Source: Methylobacillus flagellatus_A (GTDB lineage: Bacteria; Pseudomonadota; Gammaproteobacteria; Burkholderiales; Methylophilaceae). From it: a stretch of DNA of 64,000 nt. Below, one piece after another: positions 7,877 to 16,686 of the stretch (within the stretch, counting starts at the first letter, position 1; each line of letters begins with the position of its first letter). The notes under the pieces are model-generated. The model saw only the letters and a program-made list of their open reading frames with translations. It ran no database searches and had not been told where the DNA came from. Both the position numbers and the translations under genes were made by a program. The stretch is from the NCBI RefSeq assembly GCF_031344055.1, contig NZ_JADBEN010000001.1. The stretch is one strand, 5' to 3'.

Positions 7877-10453
7877 ATGTTTTCTGACCAGGGCGGCCAA
7901 TTCAGCATTGCATCAGGAGGATGGAGGTTTTACTCCCCCTTGATCGTGGCAGTCCTGATTGGTATTTCCCTGCTTGGCGTCGCTTCCTATATCCATACGG
8001 TTGACCGTCAAGCCAAGATCAAGGAAGAGCGCCATTACGTGACGACGCTGGCAGCAGGCGTGCGTGCCCGTATCGAGGGAGAGCTGAACAGCTCCATCCA
8101 TCTCGGGCTGGGCCTGACCACCTATGTTGCCGCCAATCCCAATTTCAATGCCGACAGTTTCAACCGCGTCGTGGCCAGCCTGGTGCATTACGGGCGCCAC
8201 CTCAAGACCATCACGATGGCGCCGGGCAATGTGGTGCGCTACGTATATCCCCTGGCAGGGAATGAAAAGCTGCTCGGGTTGCGCTACCAGGCCCAGGCGA
8301 CTGGCCAGGAGGCCTCTCTGGAGGAATCGCGGCATCCCGAATTGGTTGGGCCGATTGACCTGGTGCAGGGCGGGCGCGGCCTGGTGCACCGCTTGCCGCT
8401 GTTCGTGTTTGATCAGGCTGGTAAGGAGTCTTATTGGGGAGCGGCTTCGGTGGCACTGGATATTGACAGCCTGTTGCAGGCTGCGGGTTTGCAGGTGCAT
8501 GGCGCGGTCCTGAGTTATGCCCTGCGGCGCATGGATGACCGCGGCCATGCTGAAATGATCAGCGGCGACAGCGCCTTGTTCAGCCATGCCCCGGTGTTGC
8601 TGGACATTACCTTGGACGGGCATGTTTACTGGCAGCTTGCCAGCATGCCGACGAAGGGATGGGGGCAGCTGGCCCAGCCGGACGACTGGATTTTCTGGAT
8701 CGGTGTGTCGCTGGCGCTGGCCTTGGCAACGCTCGCCTATGTTTGGTTGCGCACTATCCAGCAGTTGCGCCAGCGGGATGCCAGGACGCGCCTGGCCACC
8801 AGCGTATTCACTTCTTCCAGCGAAGGCATGCTGATTGCCAGCCCCGGCGATGAAGTGATCGGCATCAATCCTGCAGTCACCGAATTGACGGGATATTCGG
8901 CACAGGAGTTATTGGGCATGCCGGTCAGTTTCCTTGCGGCCGAGCAGATGATGGCGGAAAACAGGCAGCAGGCTTATTTTTCCGTCAATGAGAAAGGCAT
9001 CTGGCAAGGCGAAACCTTGATGCGGCACAAACAGGGGCACGTTTTTCCCGTCGCGCTGACCATTACCACAGTCACCGGCCAAGACGGCAGGGCCGAGTGC
9101 TACATCAACACTTTCAGCGATATCAGCGAACGCAAGGCCAACGAGGCCAGGATCCATGACCTGGCGCATACCGACACGCTCACCGGCCTGCCGAACCGCA
9201 TGAGCCTCTATAACGGGCTGGAGGAGCGGCTGGCAAACGCGCAGCCCATCGGCGTGATGATCCTCGATCTTGATAATTTCAAGATCATCAACGACACCCT
9301 GGGGCACCATGTCGGGGACCAGCTATTGGTGGAAGTGGCGAGGCGCCTGGTTTCCTGTGTCGCCGACCAAGGGCTGGTGGCCCGGCTTGGCGGGGACGAG
9401 TTCGTGATCGTGCTCGGCAGCCAGCAGGCGCCGCAGATGGTGGGCCGCGTGGCGGAGCAGGTGCTGCAGCGTCTGGCGCAGCCTTATCTGATCGAGGGCT
9501 ATGAGCTGCATTCGTCTTCCAGCATCGGCATCGGGATTTCCCCGCGCGACGGCAGAGACGCCCATAGCCTGCTCAAGAATGTCGATACCGCGATGTATGA
9601 GGCCAAGTCTTCCGGCAAAAACAATTTCAAGTTCTTCACCGAAAAGATGCGCGAGGAAATCAATGAGCGCATGCATATGGAGAACCATTTGCGCCAAGCG
9701 TTGCTGCGGGACGAGTTCGAGCTGCACTACCAGCCGCAGGTGGAGATCGCCACCGGGCGCATCATCGGCATGGAAGCCCTGGTGCGCTGGAACCACCCGG
9801 AATGGGGCATGGTGTACCCGAACAAGTTCATCAGGATCGCGGAGGAATGCAACCTCGTGATTCCGCTGGGCGAGTGGGTGTTGCGCGAGGCGTGCCGGCA
9901 AATCAGCCAGTGGAGCCAGCAAGGTTTGGAAGAGGTATGTATTTCTGTCAATATTTCCGCGCGTCAATTAAAATCCAGGCATCTGTTTACCCTGATTGAC
10001 AGCTTGATTTCGGCGCATAATATCAAGCCGGGAATGCTTGAGCTCGAGATCACCGAAAGCGCGGCCATGGATGATCCCGAGCAGACCATTCCGCGCATGA
10101 AGAAATTGAAGAACAAGGGCGTCGCGTTGGCGATCGATGACTTTGGTACGGGATATTCTTCCTTGAGTTATCTCAAGCTGTTGCCGTTGACGCGCCTGAA
10201 GATAGACCGCTCCTTCGTCAAGGACATCGAGACCGACCCGAACGACGCGGCGATTTGTGCCGCCACCATCGCGCTTGCGCGCATTCTGGGACTGGGGCTG
10301 GTGGCGGAGGGCGTCGAAACTGAAGCACAATTGGATTATTTGCGTGCCCAGGGCTGTGATAGCGCCCAGGGCTATTATTTCAGCAAGCCTCTGCCGGCAA
10401 ACAACATTATGGAGTTTGTTTCCCGCCATCAGCAGGAGGTATTGTCGTCATGA
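7877..10453 (+). CDS. CHASE-PAS-GGDEF-EAL cyclic-di-GMP protein
   Basis: An 858-residue inner membrane signalling protein: TM1 at about residues 18-38, a periplasmic CHASE sensor (about 40-215), TM2 (WIFWIGVSLALALATLAYVWL, about 255-275), PAS, GGDEF (residues 505-509) and EAL (633-635). The EAL domain keeps EALVRW and DDFGTGYSS (from 754), so phosphodiesterase activity is likely. The GGDEF active site is intact, but the RxxD inhibitory site is replaced by ADQG, so product inhibition is not expected. The start is the ATG at 7877; an upstream TTG at 7805 would add 24 polar residues. It is followed 35 nt later by a second GGDEF gene, probably in one transcript. Confidence 0.93.
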   Translation: MFSDQGGQFSIASGGWRFYSPLIVAVLIGISLLGVASYIHTVDRQAKIKEERHYVTTLAAGVRARIEGELNSSIHLGLGLTTYVAANPNFNADSFNRVVASLVHYGRHLKTITMAPGNVVRYVYPLAGNEKLLGLRYQAQATGQEASLEESRHPELVGPIDLVQGGRGLVHRLPLFVFDQAGKESYWGAASVALDIDSLLQAAGLQVHGAVLSYALRRMDDRGHAEMISGDSALFSHAPVLLDITLDGHVYWQLASMPTKGWGQLAQPDDWIFWIGVSLALALATLAYVWLRTIQQLRQRDARTRLATSVFTSSSEGMLIASPGDEVIGINPAVTELTGYSAQELLGMPVSFLAAEQMMAENRQQAYFSVNEKGIWQGETLMRHKQGHVFPVALTITTVTGQDGRAECYINTFSDISERKANEARIHDLAHTDTLTGLPNRMSLYNGLEERLANAQPIGVMILDLDNFKIINDTLGHHVGDQLLVEVARRLVSCVADQGLVARLGGDEFVIVLGSQQAPQMVGRVAEQVLQRLAQPYLIEGYELHSSSSIGIGISPRDGRDAHSLLKNVDTAMYEAKSSGKNNFKFFTEKMREEINERMHMENHLRQALLRDEFELHYQPQVEIATGRIIGMEALVRWNHPEWGMVYPNKFIRIAEECNLVIPLGEWVLREACRQISQWSQQGLEEVCISVNISARQLKSRHLFTLIDSLISAHNIKPGMLELEITESAAMDDPEQTIPRMKKLKNKGVALAIDDFGTGYSSLSYLKLLPLTRLKIDRSFVKDIETDPNDAAICAATIALARILGLGLVAEGVETEAQLDYLRAQGCDSAQGYYFSKPLPANNIMEFVSRHQQEVLSS

Positions 10454-10488
10454 TGCGATAAATATCATGGCGCGGAAAAGGGGAGTGG

Positions 10489-12342
10489 TTGCGTAGGCTA
10501 GTCACATTGATATTGCTGCTGATCTGCCATGCCTGTGCCTGGGCGCAACCTGCCGCGTTGCGCCTGGATGACAGTCACGCGTTGGCGTATGCCGGCCCTT
10601 TCCTGCAGTACCTGGAGGATCGAGGCCATCAGCTTACGTTGAAAGACTTGCCGTCTTTGCAAGAAAGCGGCGTATGGAAGCCCGCGCTGAATGAGCTGGG
10701 CAACGTCAACCTGGGCTACTCCCGTTCCGCGTTTTGGTTTGCGCTGCCGGTGTCCGTGGCGCCCGGTAGCGCCGAGGACCGGCTGCTGGAAGTCGCGTTT
10801 GCCTCCCTGGACCATGTCGAAGTCTATAGCCCGGATAGTGATGGCATCTACCGGCGGCAGGCGGCTGGCGATATTTATCCTTTCAATCAGCGGCCTTACC
10901 CGCACCGCAACCTGGTGTTCCCGCTCAAGCTGCCGGCGGGGGAGCATGCCATTTACATCAAGGTCGTGTCGCAGGGGACGTTGACGGTGCCGGTCAACCT
11001 CTGGCAAGTCAAGGCGATGCATGCGCATGACCAATACGCCTATTCTTTGCTGAGCTTGTATTACGGCGCCCTGCTTGCCCTGTTTTTCTACAATTTCCTG
11101 ATCTACCTTTCCACGCGCGAAACCGTATTCCTGTTCTATGTGGCTTTCGTCGGCAGCATGGTGGTGGCGCAGGCGTCGTTGAACGGCCTGGGGAACCAGT
11201 TCCTCTGGCCCACATGGCCCGAGTGGGGCAATGTCGCCTTGCCCTGCGGCATGGCGGCCACTGGATTCTTTGGCGTGTTCTTCAGCCGCATCTTCCTGAA
11301 TACACGGGGGAATTTTCCGAGGCTGGACCGGGCGATGCTGGCGTTTGCCGTATTGTTTGCCTTGATTATGCTGTCCCCGCTGGCCTTGTCATATCGCTTT
11401 TCTGCGCTGTTGGTTTCCTTGTCGGGCGTGGCATTTTCATTGTTTGTCACCTCGGTGGCGGTCGTTTCCTATATGCGCAAAAACCCAGGCGCGTTCTATT
11501 TCCTGTTGGCATGGAGCGCTGTACTGGCCGGGGTCGTGATCCTCGGGCTGCGCAATCTGGGCTGGGTGCCGACCAATGCCTTCACCATTTATTCCATGCA
11601 GATCGGTTCTGCCATCGAGATGCTCATGCTGTCTTTCGCCCTGGCCGACCGGATCACCATCATGCGCAAGGAAAAGGAACAGGCCCAGCGCGACACCCTG
11701 AATGCCAAACAGGAGCTGGTGGATGCCCTGATCAAGACGGAGCACGACTTGGAAGAGCGGGTCGCCTTGCGCACCAAGGAGATCGAGGCAGTCAACACCC
11801 AGCTGCGCCACAAGGAGCGCGAACTGCGCTATATGGCATTGCACGACGCCCTGACCGGGCTGGCAAACCGGACCCTCATGAACGACAGCCTCAAGCGCGC
11901 GCTCGCCCGGGCAGAGCGGGACAATAGCGTCGTGGCCGTGCTGTTGATCGATTTGGACGGATTCAAGGAGATCAATGACACTTACGGGCATGCCGCCGGC
12001 GACCTGGTGCTGCAGGTGGTGGCTGCGCGCCTGCGCAAGGTGACGCGGGTGAGCGATGTGACCGCCCGGCTGGGAGGGGACGAGTTCGTCGTGGTGCTGG
12101 AGGATATCCATGGGGCCGAAGATGCCATACGGATTGCGGAAAAACTGGTGGTGGAGTTGGCGCGCCCGGTGGAGGGCGGTTTGCACATTTCCGCCAGTAT
12201 CGGTATCGCATTGAGTTCCGGGCGGCAGATGACGGATGATGTCTTGTTGAGGCAGGCCGACAAGGCGATGTATAAGGCAAAACTGGCGGGGCGCAACCGT
12301 TGGCATGTGGCTGCCGAAGCAGAATATGACAGCATGAACTAA
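10489..12342 (+). CDS. 7TMR-DISM receptor-diguanylate cyclase
   Basis: A 617-residue protein with signal peptide (cleavage after HACAWA), a periplasmic 7TMR-DISMED2 ligand domain (about 30-170), seven transmembrane helices (about 180-390), a coiled-coil linker (KEKEQAQRDTLNAKQELVDA) and a C-terminal GGDEF domain. GGDEF lies at 529-533, and RVSD five residues upstream is an intact allosteric I-site. It should therefore be an active, feedback-inhibited diguanylate cyclase responding to an external, possibly carbohydrate, signal. The start is a TTG preceded by an AAGGGGAG stretch; the spacing fits only if the AAGG part is used. It follows the CHASE-EAL protein. Confidence 0.92.
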   Translation: MRRLVTLILLLICHACAWAQPAALRLDDSHALAYAGPFLQYLEDRGHQLTLKDLPSLQESGVWKPALNELGNVNLGYSRSAFWFALPVSVAPGSAEDRLLEVAFASLDHVEVYSPDSDGIYRRQAAGDIYPFNQRPYPHRNLVFPLKLPAGEHAIYIKVVSQGTLTVPVNLWQVKAMHAHDQYAYSLLSLYYGALLALFFYNFLIYLSTRETVFLFYVAFVGSMVVAQASLNGLGNQFLWPTWPEWGNVALPCGMAATGFFGVFFSRIFLNTRGNFPRLDRAMLAFAVLFALIMLSPLALSYRFSALLVSLSGVAFSLFVTSVAVVSYMRKNPGAFYFLLAWSAVLAGVVILGLRNLGWVPTNAFTIYSMQIGSAIEMLMLSFALADRITIMRKEKEQAQRDTLNAKQELVDALIKTEHDLEERVALRTKEIEAVNTQLRHKERELRYMALHDALTGLANRTLMNDSLKRALARAERDNSVVAVLLIDLDGFKEINDTYGHAAGDLVLQVVAARLRKVTRVSDVTARLGGDEFVVVLEDIHGAEDAIRIAEKLVVELARPVEGGLHISASIGIALSSGRQMTDDVLLRQADKAMYKAKLAGRNRWHVAAEAEYDSMN

Positions 12343-12436
12343 TGGCTCAGCAACTTTTGAGCAATGCGCTTGTCATTTTGAATGGGAGTTCTGCTGCAGA
12401 AACTTCCTATACAAATCAACATTAATAAGGCAGCGT

Positions 12437-13705
12437 ATGCATATTATTAAAAAGTACAAAAAGTTTTTTCTTTCCCTGTTATTCCTGATTGTTGGCATTG
12501 CTTTATTTTTTGCCGGAGCCGGCCAGTATCACATGCAGTGGTGGCCTTTCGGTCAAGGCTATTTTGCCAGTGTCGATGTGGATGAAATGGTACCTGAGCC
12601 TCGCCAGGCCAAGCTATCGTCAATATTCGGCACGGAAGAGCTCGAAGTGCGCGAACTGCCATTCAGCGACCAGTACCCAACCGGTCCTTTCGAAATGCTG
12701 GGCAACAAGCAATTCCTCTTCATCACCAAGTGCGGCGAGGTCTATTTCACCAAGATCAACGAAGCCAGCGAGCTCGAGATTACCAAGAATGCCGATGCAT
12801 TGACCAAGCCCGGACTGGAAGAGCGCGAGGAAAGCAAGGGCGATGATTATGACAACCTGGTGTATTGCAAGGAGCTGGCCGGGGTCAAGGATTCGCTGCT
12901 TGTCGGCAATACCCTGTATGTAGCCTATACCACCTGGGATCATGAAGCGAATGGCGCAAGGTTGGCAGTGTCCGCCTTTGAGCTTGACCAGGAAAATTCC
13001 GAGCTCGTCTTCCGCAAGGACATCTTCGTTACTTATCCCGCAATCAAGGAACCTTTTCTCGGCCACCAAGTGGGGGGCAAGCTGGTATTGGGAGCGGATG
13101 ACCACACCATGTTCTTGAGCGTGGGGGATTTTTCCAAACCCGATGGCGTACAGGATCCGACTACCGCGCTCGGCAAGATGGTCAAGATCAACTTGCGGGA
13201 CGCCAGTGCCGAGATATATGCCTCGGGATTGCGCTCGCCTTCCGGCGGATTGTATTTCGACCGTGAAGGCAACGAGTTATGGGAAACCGAGCACGGCCCG
13301 CGGGGCGGAGATGAAATCAACCTCATCAAGCACGGCCGCAATTACGGCTGGCCGGTAGTAAGCTACGGCACCTTGTACGAGCGCGAGGGCATGGGCAATT
13401 ATTACGGCAACAAATACAACTCGCACGAAAAGTTCGAGAAGCCAGCCTTCGTCTTCAATCCATCCATCGGCGTAGGCGCTATCGCCAAATATCCGAAGAC
13501 CGGCAAGAACGAGTATTGGGAAGGCGGCTTCTTCGTCGCTGGGATGGCTACCAACTCCTTGCTATACATGCGCAAGGAGGGTGAGCGCCTGGTATATGCC
13601 GAGCCGGTATTGAACGAATACCGCATCCGCGCATTGAAGATAGATAAGCATGGCCATTTCTTTATCAAAACCGATAATGACCAGTTCCTCTGGATGGAAA
13701 AATAG
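12437..13705 (+). CDS. Membrane-anchored PQQ-dependent sugar dehydrogenase (sGDH/YliI-like)
   Basis: A 422-residue protein. Residues 10-30 form an uncleaved-looking N-terminal membrane anchor (FFLSLLFLIVGIALFFAGA), and the rest is a six-bladed propeller of the glucose/sorbosone dehydrogenase family. The key family segment is GLRSPSGG followed by ETEHGPRGGDEIN at about 281-293 and NYGWP. Such enzymes oxidise aldoses or other alcohols in the periplasm with PQQ and pass electrons to the respiratory chain. The substrate is unknown. The gene has an ordinary ribosome site (AAGG) and appears monocistronic, with a hairpin 11 nt after its stop. Confidence 0.85.
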   Translation: MHIIKKYKKFFLSLLFLIVGIALFFAGAGQYHMQWWPFGQGYFASVDVDEMVPEPRQAKLSSIFGTEELEVRELPFSDQYPTGPFEMLGNKQFLFITKCGEVYFTKINEASELEITKNADALTKPGLEEREESKGDDYDNLVYCKELAGVKDSLLVGNTLYVAYTTWDHEANGARLAVSAFELDQENSELVFRKDIFVTYPAIKEPFLGHQVGGKLVLGADDHTMFLSVGDFSKPDGVQDPTTALGKMVKINLRDASAEIYASGLRSPSGGLYFDREGNELWETEHGPRGGDEINLIKHGRNYGWPVVSYGTLYEREGMGNYYGNKYNSHEKFEKPAFVFNPSIGVGAIAKYPKTGKNEYWEGGFFVAGMATNSLLYMRKEGERLVYAEPVLNEYRIRALKIDKHGHFFIKTDNDQFLWMEK

Positions 13706-13715
13706 GCCGTTGGCG

Positions 13716-13738
13716 GTCAGGCTGTTATTCAGCCTGAC
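13716..13738 (+). terminator. Hairpin after the sGDH-like gene, no T tract
   Basis: A perfect 9-bp stem GTCAGGCTG/CAGCCTGAC with loop TTATT sits between two convergent genes. The lack of a T run makes intrinsic termination uncertain. Confidence 0.45.
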
Positions 13739-13768
13739 TGTATAAGGTTCATATCAATAGGATTCATA

Positions 13769-14428
13769 TCATCCAGGCGAATGCTGTGGCTGTATGTCAG
13801 GCAGTGTCAGCAAGTGGTGTTGCAATGCGTAGAAGATGAAGTCGGCATTGCTCTTGAAGTTGAGCTTCTTCAGCACTCTGCTGCGGAACACGCTGACGGC
13901 GCCTGCCGTCACGTTCAATTCGCGGGCGACGGTCGCAATCGTCTTGCGTTGGATGAATTTCAAGAACACCTGGAATTCGCGCTTGGAAAGCTGCTCATGC
14001 GGCAGCGGGGCTTGCTCTGTCTGCAGTGCCAGCCTGAGCTTTTCCGGTAGGTAATATTTTCCTCCGCACACCGCTTCAATGGCATGGACTAGGTCCTCTT
14101 CGCTCGCGTATTTGTCCAGGTACCCCTTGCAACCGCAGCGGATAAAATTGAGGAGGAAATGCTCATCTTCACTATTGCTGAGCAGCAGCACAGGAATATG
14201 GGGCGCAATGCCGCGCAAGTGCGACAGCAGTTCCAGGCCATCCCGCTTGCAGGACGACACGCAGACAATGACCAGGTCAAGCTGGCGCTTGGCCCGCAGT
14301 TTCCTGATCTTTTCCTCATCGATGCTTGCCAACACGTGCTTGATCTGCAATTCCTTGTGTTGGGAAAGCAGGTGGGTAAGGGAGTAATTGACCAGGCTGT
14401 CCTGGCTGACCAATGCGATTTTTTTCAT
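13769..14428 (-). CDS. LuxR/NarL-type regulator with atypical receiver domain
   Basis: A 219-residue protein with an N-terminal response-regulator receiver fold (1-120) and a C-terminal LuxR helix-turn-helix (about 145-205, LSKREFQVFLKFIQRKTIATVA). The receiver aligns well with NarL, but the phosphoacceptor Asp is Cys56 (DLVIVCVSSCKRDG, where DLxxxDxxMPxxxG is expected). The usual proline is also Cys60, and only one of the two acidic pocket residues remains (QD at 9-10). Lys106 is kept. It therefore cannot be phosphorylated in the normal way and may respond to another signal, perhaps redox through the two cysteines (inference). No histidine kinase gene adjoins it. Confidence 0.88.
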   Translation of the reverse strand: MKKIALVSQDSLVNYSLTHLLSQHKELQIKHVLASIDEEKIRKLRAKRQLDLVIVCVSSCKRDGLELLSHLRGIAPHIPVLLLSNSEDEHFLLNFIRCGCKGYLDKYASEEDLVHAIEAVCGGKYYLPEKLRLALQTEQAPLPHEQLSKREFQVFLKFIQRKTIATVARELNVTAGAVSVFRSRVLKKLNFKSNADFIFYALQHHLLTLPDIQPQHSPG

Positions 14429-14674
14429 GGCGCGCTAAGCATAGGGCAATGAAGAGATTCCATATGCTACCCAGAACGCGGTGTCTGCGATGTAGGACAA
14501 TATAGCGCTTCTTTGTAGGAAAAAATGAAGTTTGTTTGTCCGCTTGTCCGCGTAGGATCGTTCTGACAATTATTCGAGCAGTTTACCGATGACGTCGCTG
14601 TCCTGCTTCTCCTAATCTGCCTATCAGCCGCATTCGAGGCTAGAACTAAAACAACCACTCAATAGGAGGCAAAT

Positions 14675-15562
14675 ATGGCAACGTTGCATAGCGAAGCAGC
14701 AAGGAGGGATGACTGGCTGGTCTTACCCATTTCATGGCGGGCGATCCTGGCCGGGCTGGCCGTGGCGGTCGCGATACAACTGATCTTGAGCCTGTTGGGC
14801 ACAGGCGTGGGCTTCAGTTTCGTAGAACCGACCGATCCAGGCGGGACGCCTACGGCCCAGGCATTTGGCATTGGCGCAGCATTATGGTGGATCGTGTCAT
14901 GGATATTCTCATTGACCGCGGGGACCATCGTTGCCGTGTTGTCTTCCGGTGAAATCACGCGTTGCCGCGGGGCCTTGCTGGGCATCGTCATCTGGGCATT
15001 GGCCACCATCGCGGGCGCTTGCGTATTCACCAACCTCGCTGGCGGCGCATTCAAGACCACCGCAGGCGCGCTCGGCGTAGCTGGCAGCGGCGCCGTCGCC
15101 GGCGGCACCTTGCTTGCGACCAATGGACCTGGCGGCGAACTGAGGCAAGAAGTGGAAGAATTCTTCCGCAATGCCAAGAACAGCGTGGACCAACAGGTGA
15201 CCGAGGAAGGCCAGGGCAGGGGTCATCGTGGCGGTGGTGCTTACTGGCACGCCTTGAGCCGCTACCTGACTAATCCTGATGAAGCGAGCCGAGCCATCGA
15301 TCGTGACCGCGTTGTTTCCACACTGGCGGATGCGACAGGCGTTTCCAAAGAGCAGGCCGACGAGGAAGTGAAAAAGCTTGAGGACGCCTACGCCGCCGGC
15401 AAGGAAAAAGCCAAGGAAGCAGCCGACCAGGCAGCTGAAGCAGCCGCCAAGTTCGCGTTGTGGGCTACCCTAGGGTTCCTGCTAAGCCTTGTCGCCGCTG
15501 TGGTGGCGGGTTCCGTCACTGCGCGCAACCTGGTGCATGCCGCCGCCAGAAATACATATTAA
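14675..15562 (+). CDS. Multi-pass membrane protein of unknown function
   Basis: A 295-residue protein. Four hydrophobic segments (about residues 24-46, 65-88, 100-125 and 263-285) flank a long charged, alanine-rich region (about 155-260) containing heptad-like AxxKAKEAADQAAEAAAKF. The translation start has a near-perfect ribosome site (AGGAGG, 6 nt before the ATG). The next gene, a 23-residue membrane peptide, starts 19 nt downstream, and a terminator closes the pair. Proteins with this arrangement occur in other proteobacteria without known function. A role in envelope stress is possible but not shown. Confidence 0.75.
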   Translation: MATLHSEAARRDDWLVLPISWRAILAGLAVAVAIQLILSLLGTGVGFSFVEPTDPGGTPTAQAFGIGAALWWIVSWIFSLTAGTIVAVLSSGEITRCRGALLGIVIWALATIAGACVFTNLAGGAFKTTAGALGVAGSGAVAGGTLLATNGPGGELRQEVEEFFRNAKNSVDQQVTEEGQGRGHRGGGAYWHALSRYLTNPDEASRAIDRDRVVSTLADATGVSKEQADEEVKKLEDAYAAGKEKAKEAADQAAEAAAKFALWATLGFLLSLVAAVVAGSVTARNLVHAAARNTY

Positions 15563-15581
15563 TTAGCCAAAGGAGAGATAT

Positions 15582-15653
15582 ATGCCTTATATCATCGCAT
15601 GGTTGCTGGGTGTCCCTATTACGGTCCTGGTATTGATCTGGCTGTTGTTCTAA
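15582..15653 (+). CDS. 23-residue single-TM small protein
   Basis: ATG at 15582 with AAAGGAGAG 6 nt upstream opens a frame of 23 codons, MPYIIAWLLGVPITVLVLIW plus LLF, almost entirely one transmembrane helix with a Gly-Val-Pro kink. It lies 19 nt after the preceding membrane protein and 17 nt before a perfect terminator, so both borders are those of a real gene. It may be a subunit or regulator of the upstream membrane protein. Confidence 0.7.
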   Translation: MPYIIAWLLGVPITVLVLIWLLF

Positions 15654-15670
15654 ACGCCGGTGACAAGCAA

Positions 15671-15699
15671 GAGAAAGCCCCGCCAAGCGGGGCTTTCTC
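15671..15699 (+). terminator. Terminator after the small membrane protein gene pair
   Basis: A perfect 13-bp stem (GAGAAAGCCCCGC / GCGGGGCTTTCTC) with loop CAA. Confidence 0.85.
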
Positions 15700-15906
15700 G
15701 TTTGTGCATTTGGAACAGGGGATGTCAGCGCCTTCTGACAAAAACTATCATCGCCGTCCTATGGGGAGGCGCAAGCGGCTTGGCTATGATGGAGCCATAG
15801 TCCATTGGGCAACACCAATGCAAGTTAAGTTTCATCGGTAAGCCAAATAATTTGCATGGATCCATCATCGAACAGCATCACCAGCATGACTGTTAAGGAG
15901 AATAAG

Positions 15907-16215
15907 ATGAAGACAACCTTTCGAGTGCTCGTTCTGTCATCCCTCATCGCAATGACCAGCCTCGCGGGCAATGCCGCACCGGCTGCCGAAATGTGCAGTA
16001 GCGAACTGCAGCATGCCGTGCCGGTACAAATGAACAAGGGAGCCATGCTGAGCGTCAGCGACCGGTCACTGTCCTCTCGGCAGAACGTCTTGCAGGATAA
16101 GCAAGCCCTGGGCAAGCCGCGCGGTTTCGAGCGTTATCAACGGCCTGTATTGGTGGACAAGGGGATTTGCCTCCAAAAGCCCGGCGCGTTCAATAAAAGC
16201 ACCGTCAAAATGTAA
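15907..16215 (+). CDS. Small secreted protein, unknown function
   Basis: A 102-residue protein with a signal peptide (MKTTFRVLVLSSLIAMTSLA, cleavage near NAAPA-AEM) and a polar, low-complexity mature part of about 75 residues with two cysteines. AAGGAG lies 6 nt before the ATG at 15907, which is why I prefer it to the longer frame from 15856. The mature part is not recognised. Confidence 0.65.
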   Translation: MKTTFRVLVLSSLIAMTSLAGNAAPAAEMCSSELQHAVPVQMNKGAMLSVSDRSLSSRQNVLQDKQALGKPRGFERYQRPVLVDKGICLQKPGAFNKSTVKM

Positions 16216-16288
16216 CGCTCACCCTGCTATATGCGCACTTGCTGATAGCGCGCGTGTCGCCCGTTTTGCATGATAAAAAGGAGAAGAA

Positions 16289-16633
16289 ATGAAATTATCC
16301 AAGTCCAAACTGTTTGCTGCCATCATCGCATTGATATTGGTGTGGGTAGCTTTTACCCAAATACGCATGCTCGATGGCAAGGCTGTGGATACCGCCAAGG
16401 CGACCGCATTGAAGCATATTGAGAATCCTGAAACTGCCAAACTGGAGAATTTGGAGGAAGTCCGTCACGGCGATACCAGCGTTGTCTGCGGAGAGTATCG
16501 CGTGAAGATTGAAAACGGTGATTACGGCGAAGCACGCAAATTTGTCGTCGAGGTGCATGAAGGCGAAGAGTCGCGGTTCAGCGAATTGGACGAGGACATC
16601 GCCCAATACTGCAACCTGCCAGGCAGGCATTGA
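16289..16633 (+). CDS. Small protein with N-terminal membrane anchor, unknown function
   Basis: A 114-residue protein with a hydrophobic segment at residues 7-24 (KLFAAIIALILVWVAF) and then an acidic periplasmic domain with two cysteines (VVCGEY, QYCNLP). The CGEYRVKIENGDYGEARKFVV pattern is typical of small periplasmic beta domains. AAGGAG lies 5 nt before the ATG. It could share a transcript with the upstream secreted protein (73-nt gap). Confidence 0.65.
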   Translation: MKLSKSKLFAAIIALILVWVAFTQIRMLDGKAVDTAKATALKHIENPETAKLENLEEVRHGDTSVVCGEYRVKIENGDYGEARKFVVEVHEGEESRFSELDEDIAQYCNLPGRH

Positions 16634-16650
16634 TTCACGGCAAGAAATAA

Positions 16651-16680
16651 CAAAGAAGCCTGCAATCGCGGGTTTCTTTG
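16651..16680. terminator. Bidirectional terminator between convergent genes
   Basis: A 13-bp stem with two G-T wobbles (CAAAGAAGCCTGC / GCGGGTTTCTTTG), loop AATC, with T-rich flanks on both strands. Confidence 0.75.
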
Positions 16681-16686
16681 TTTGTT

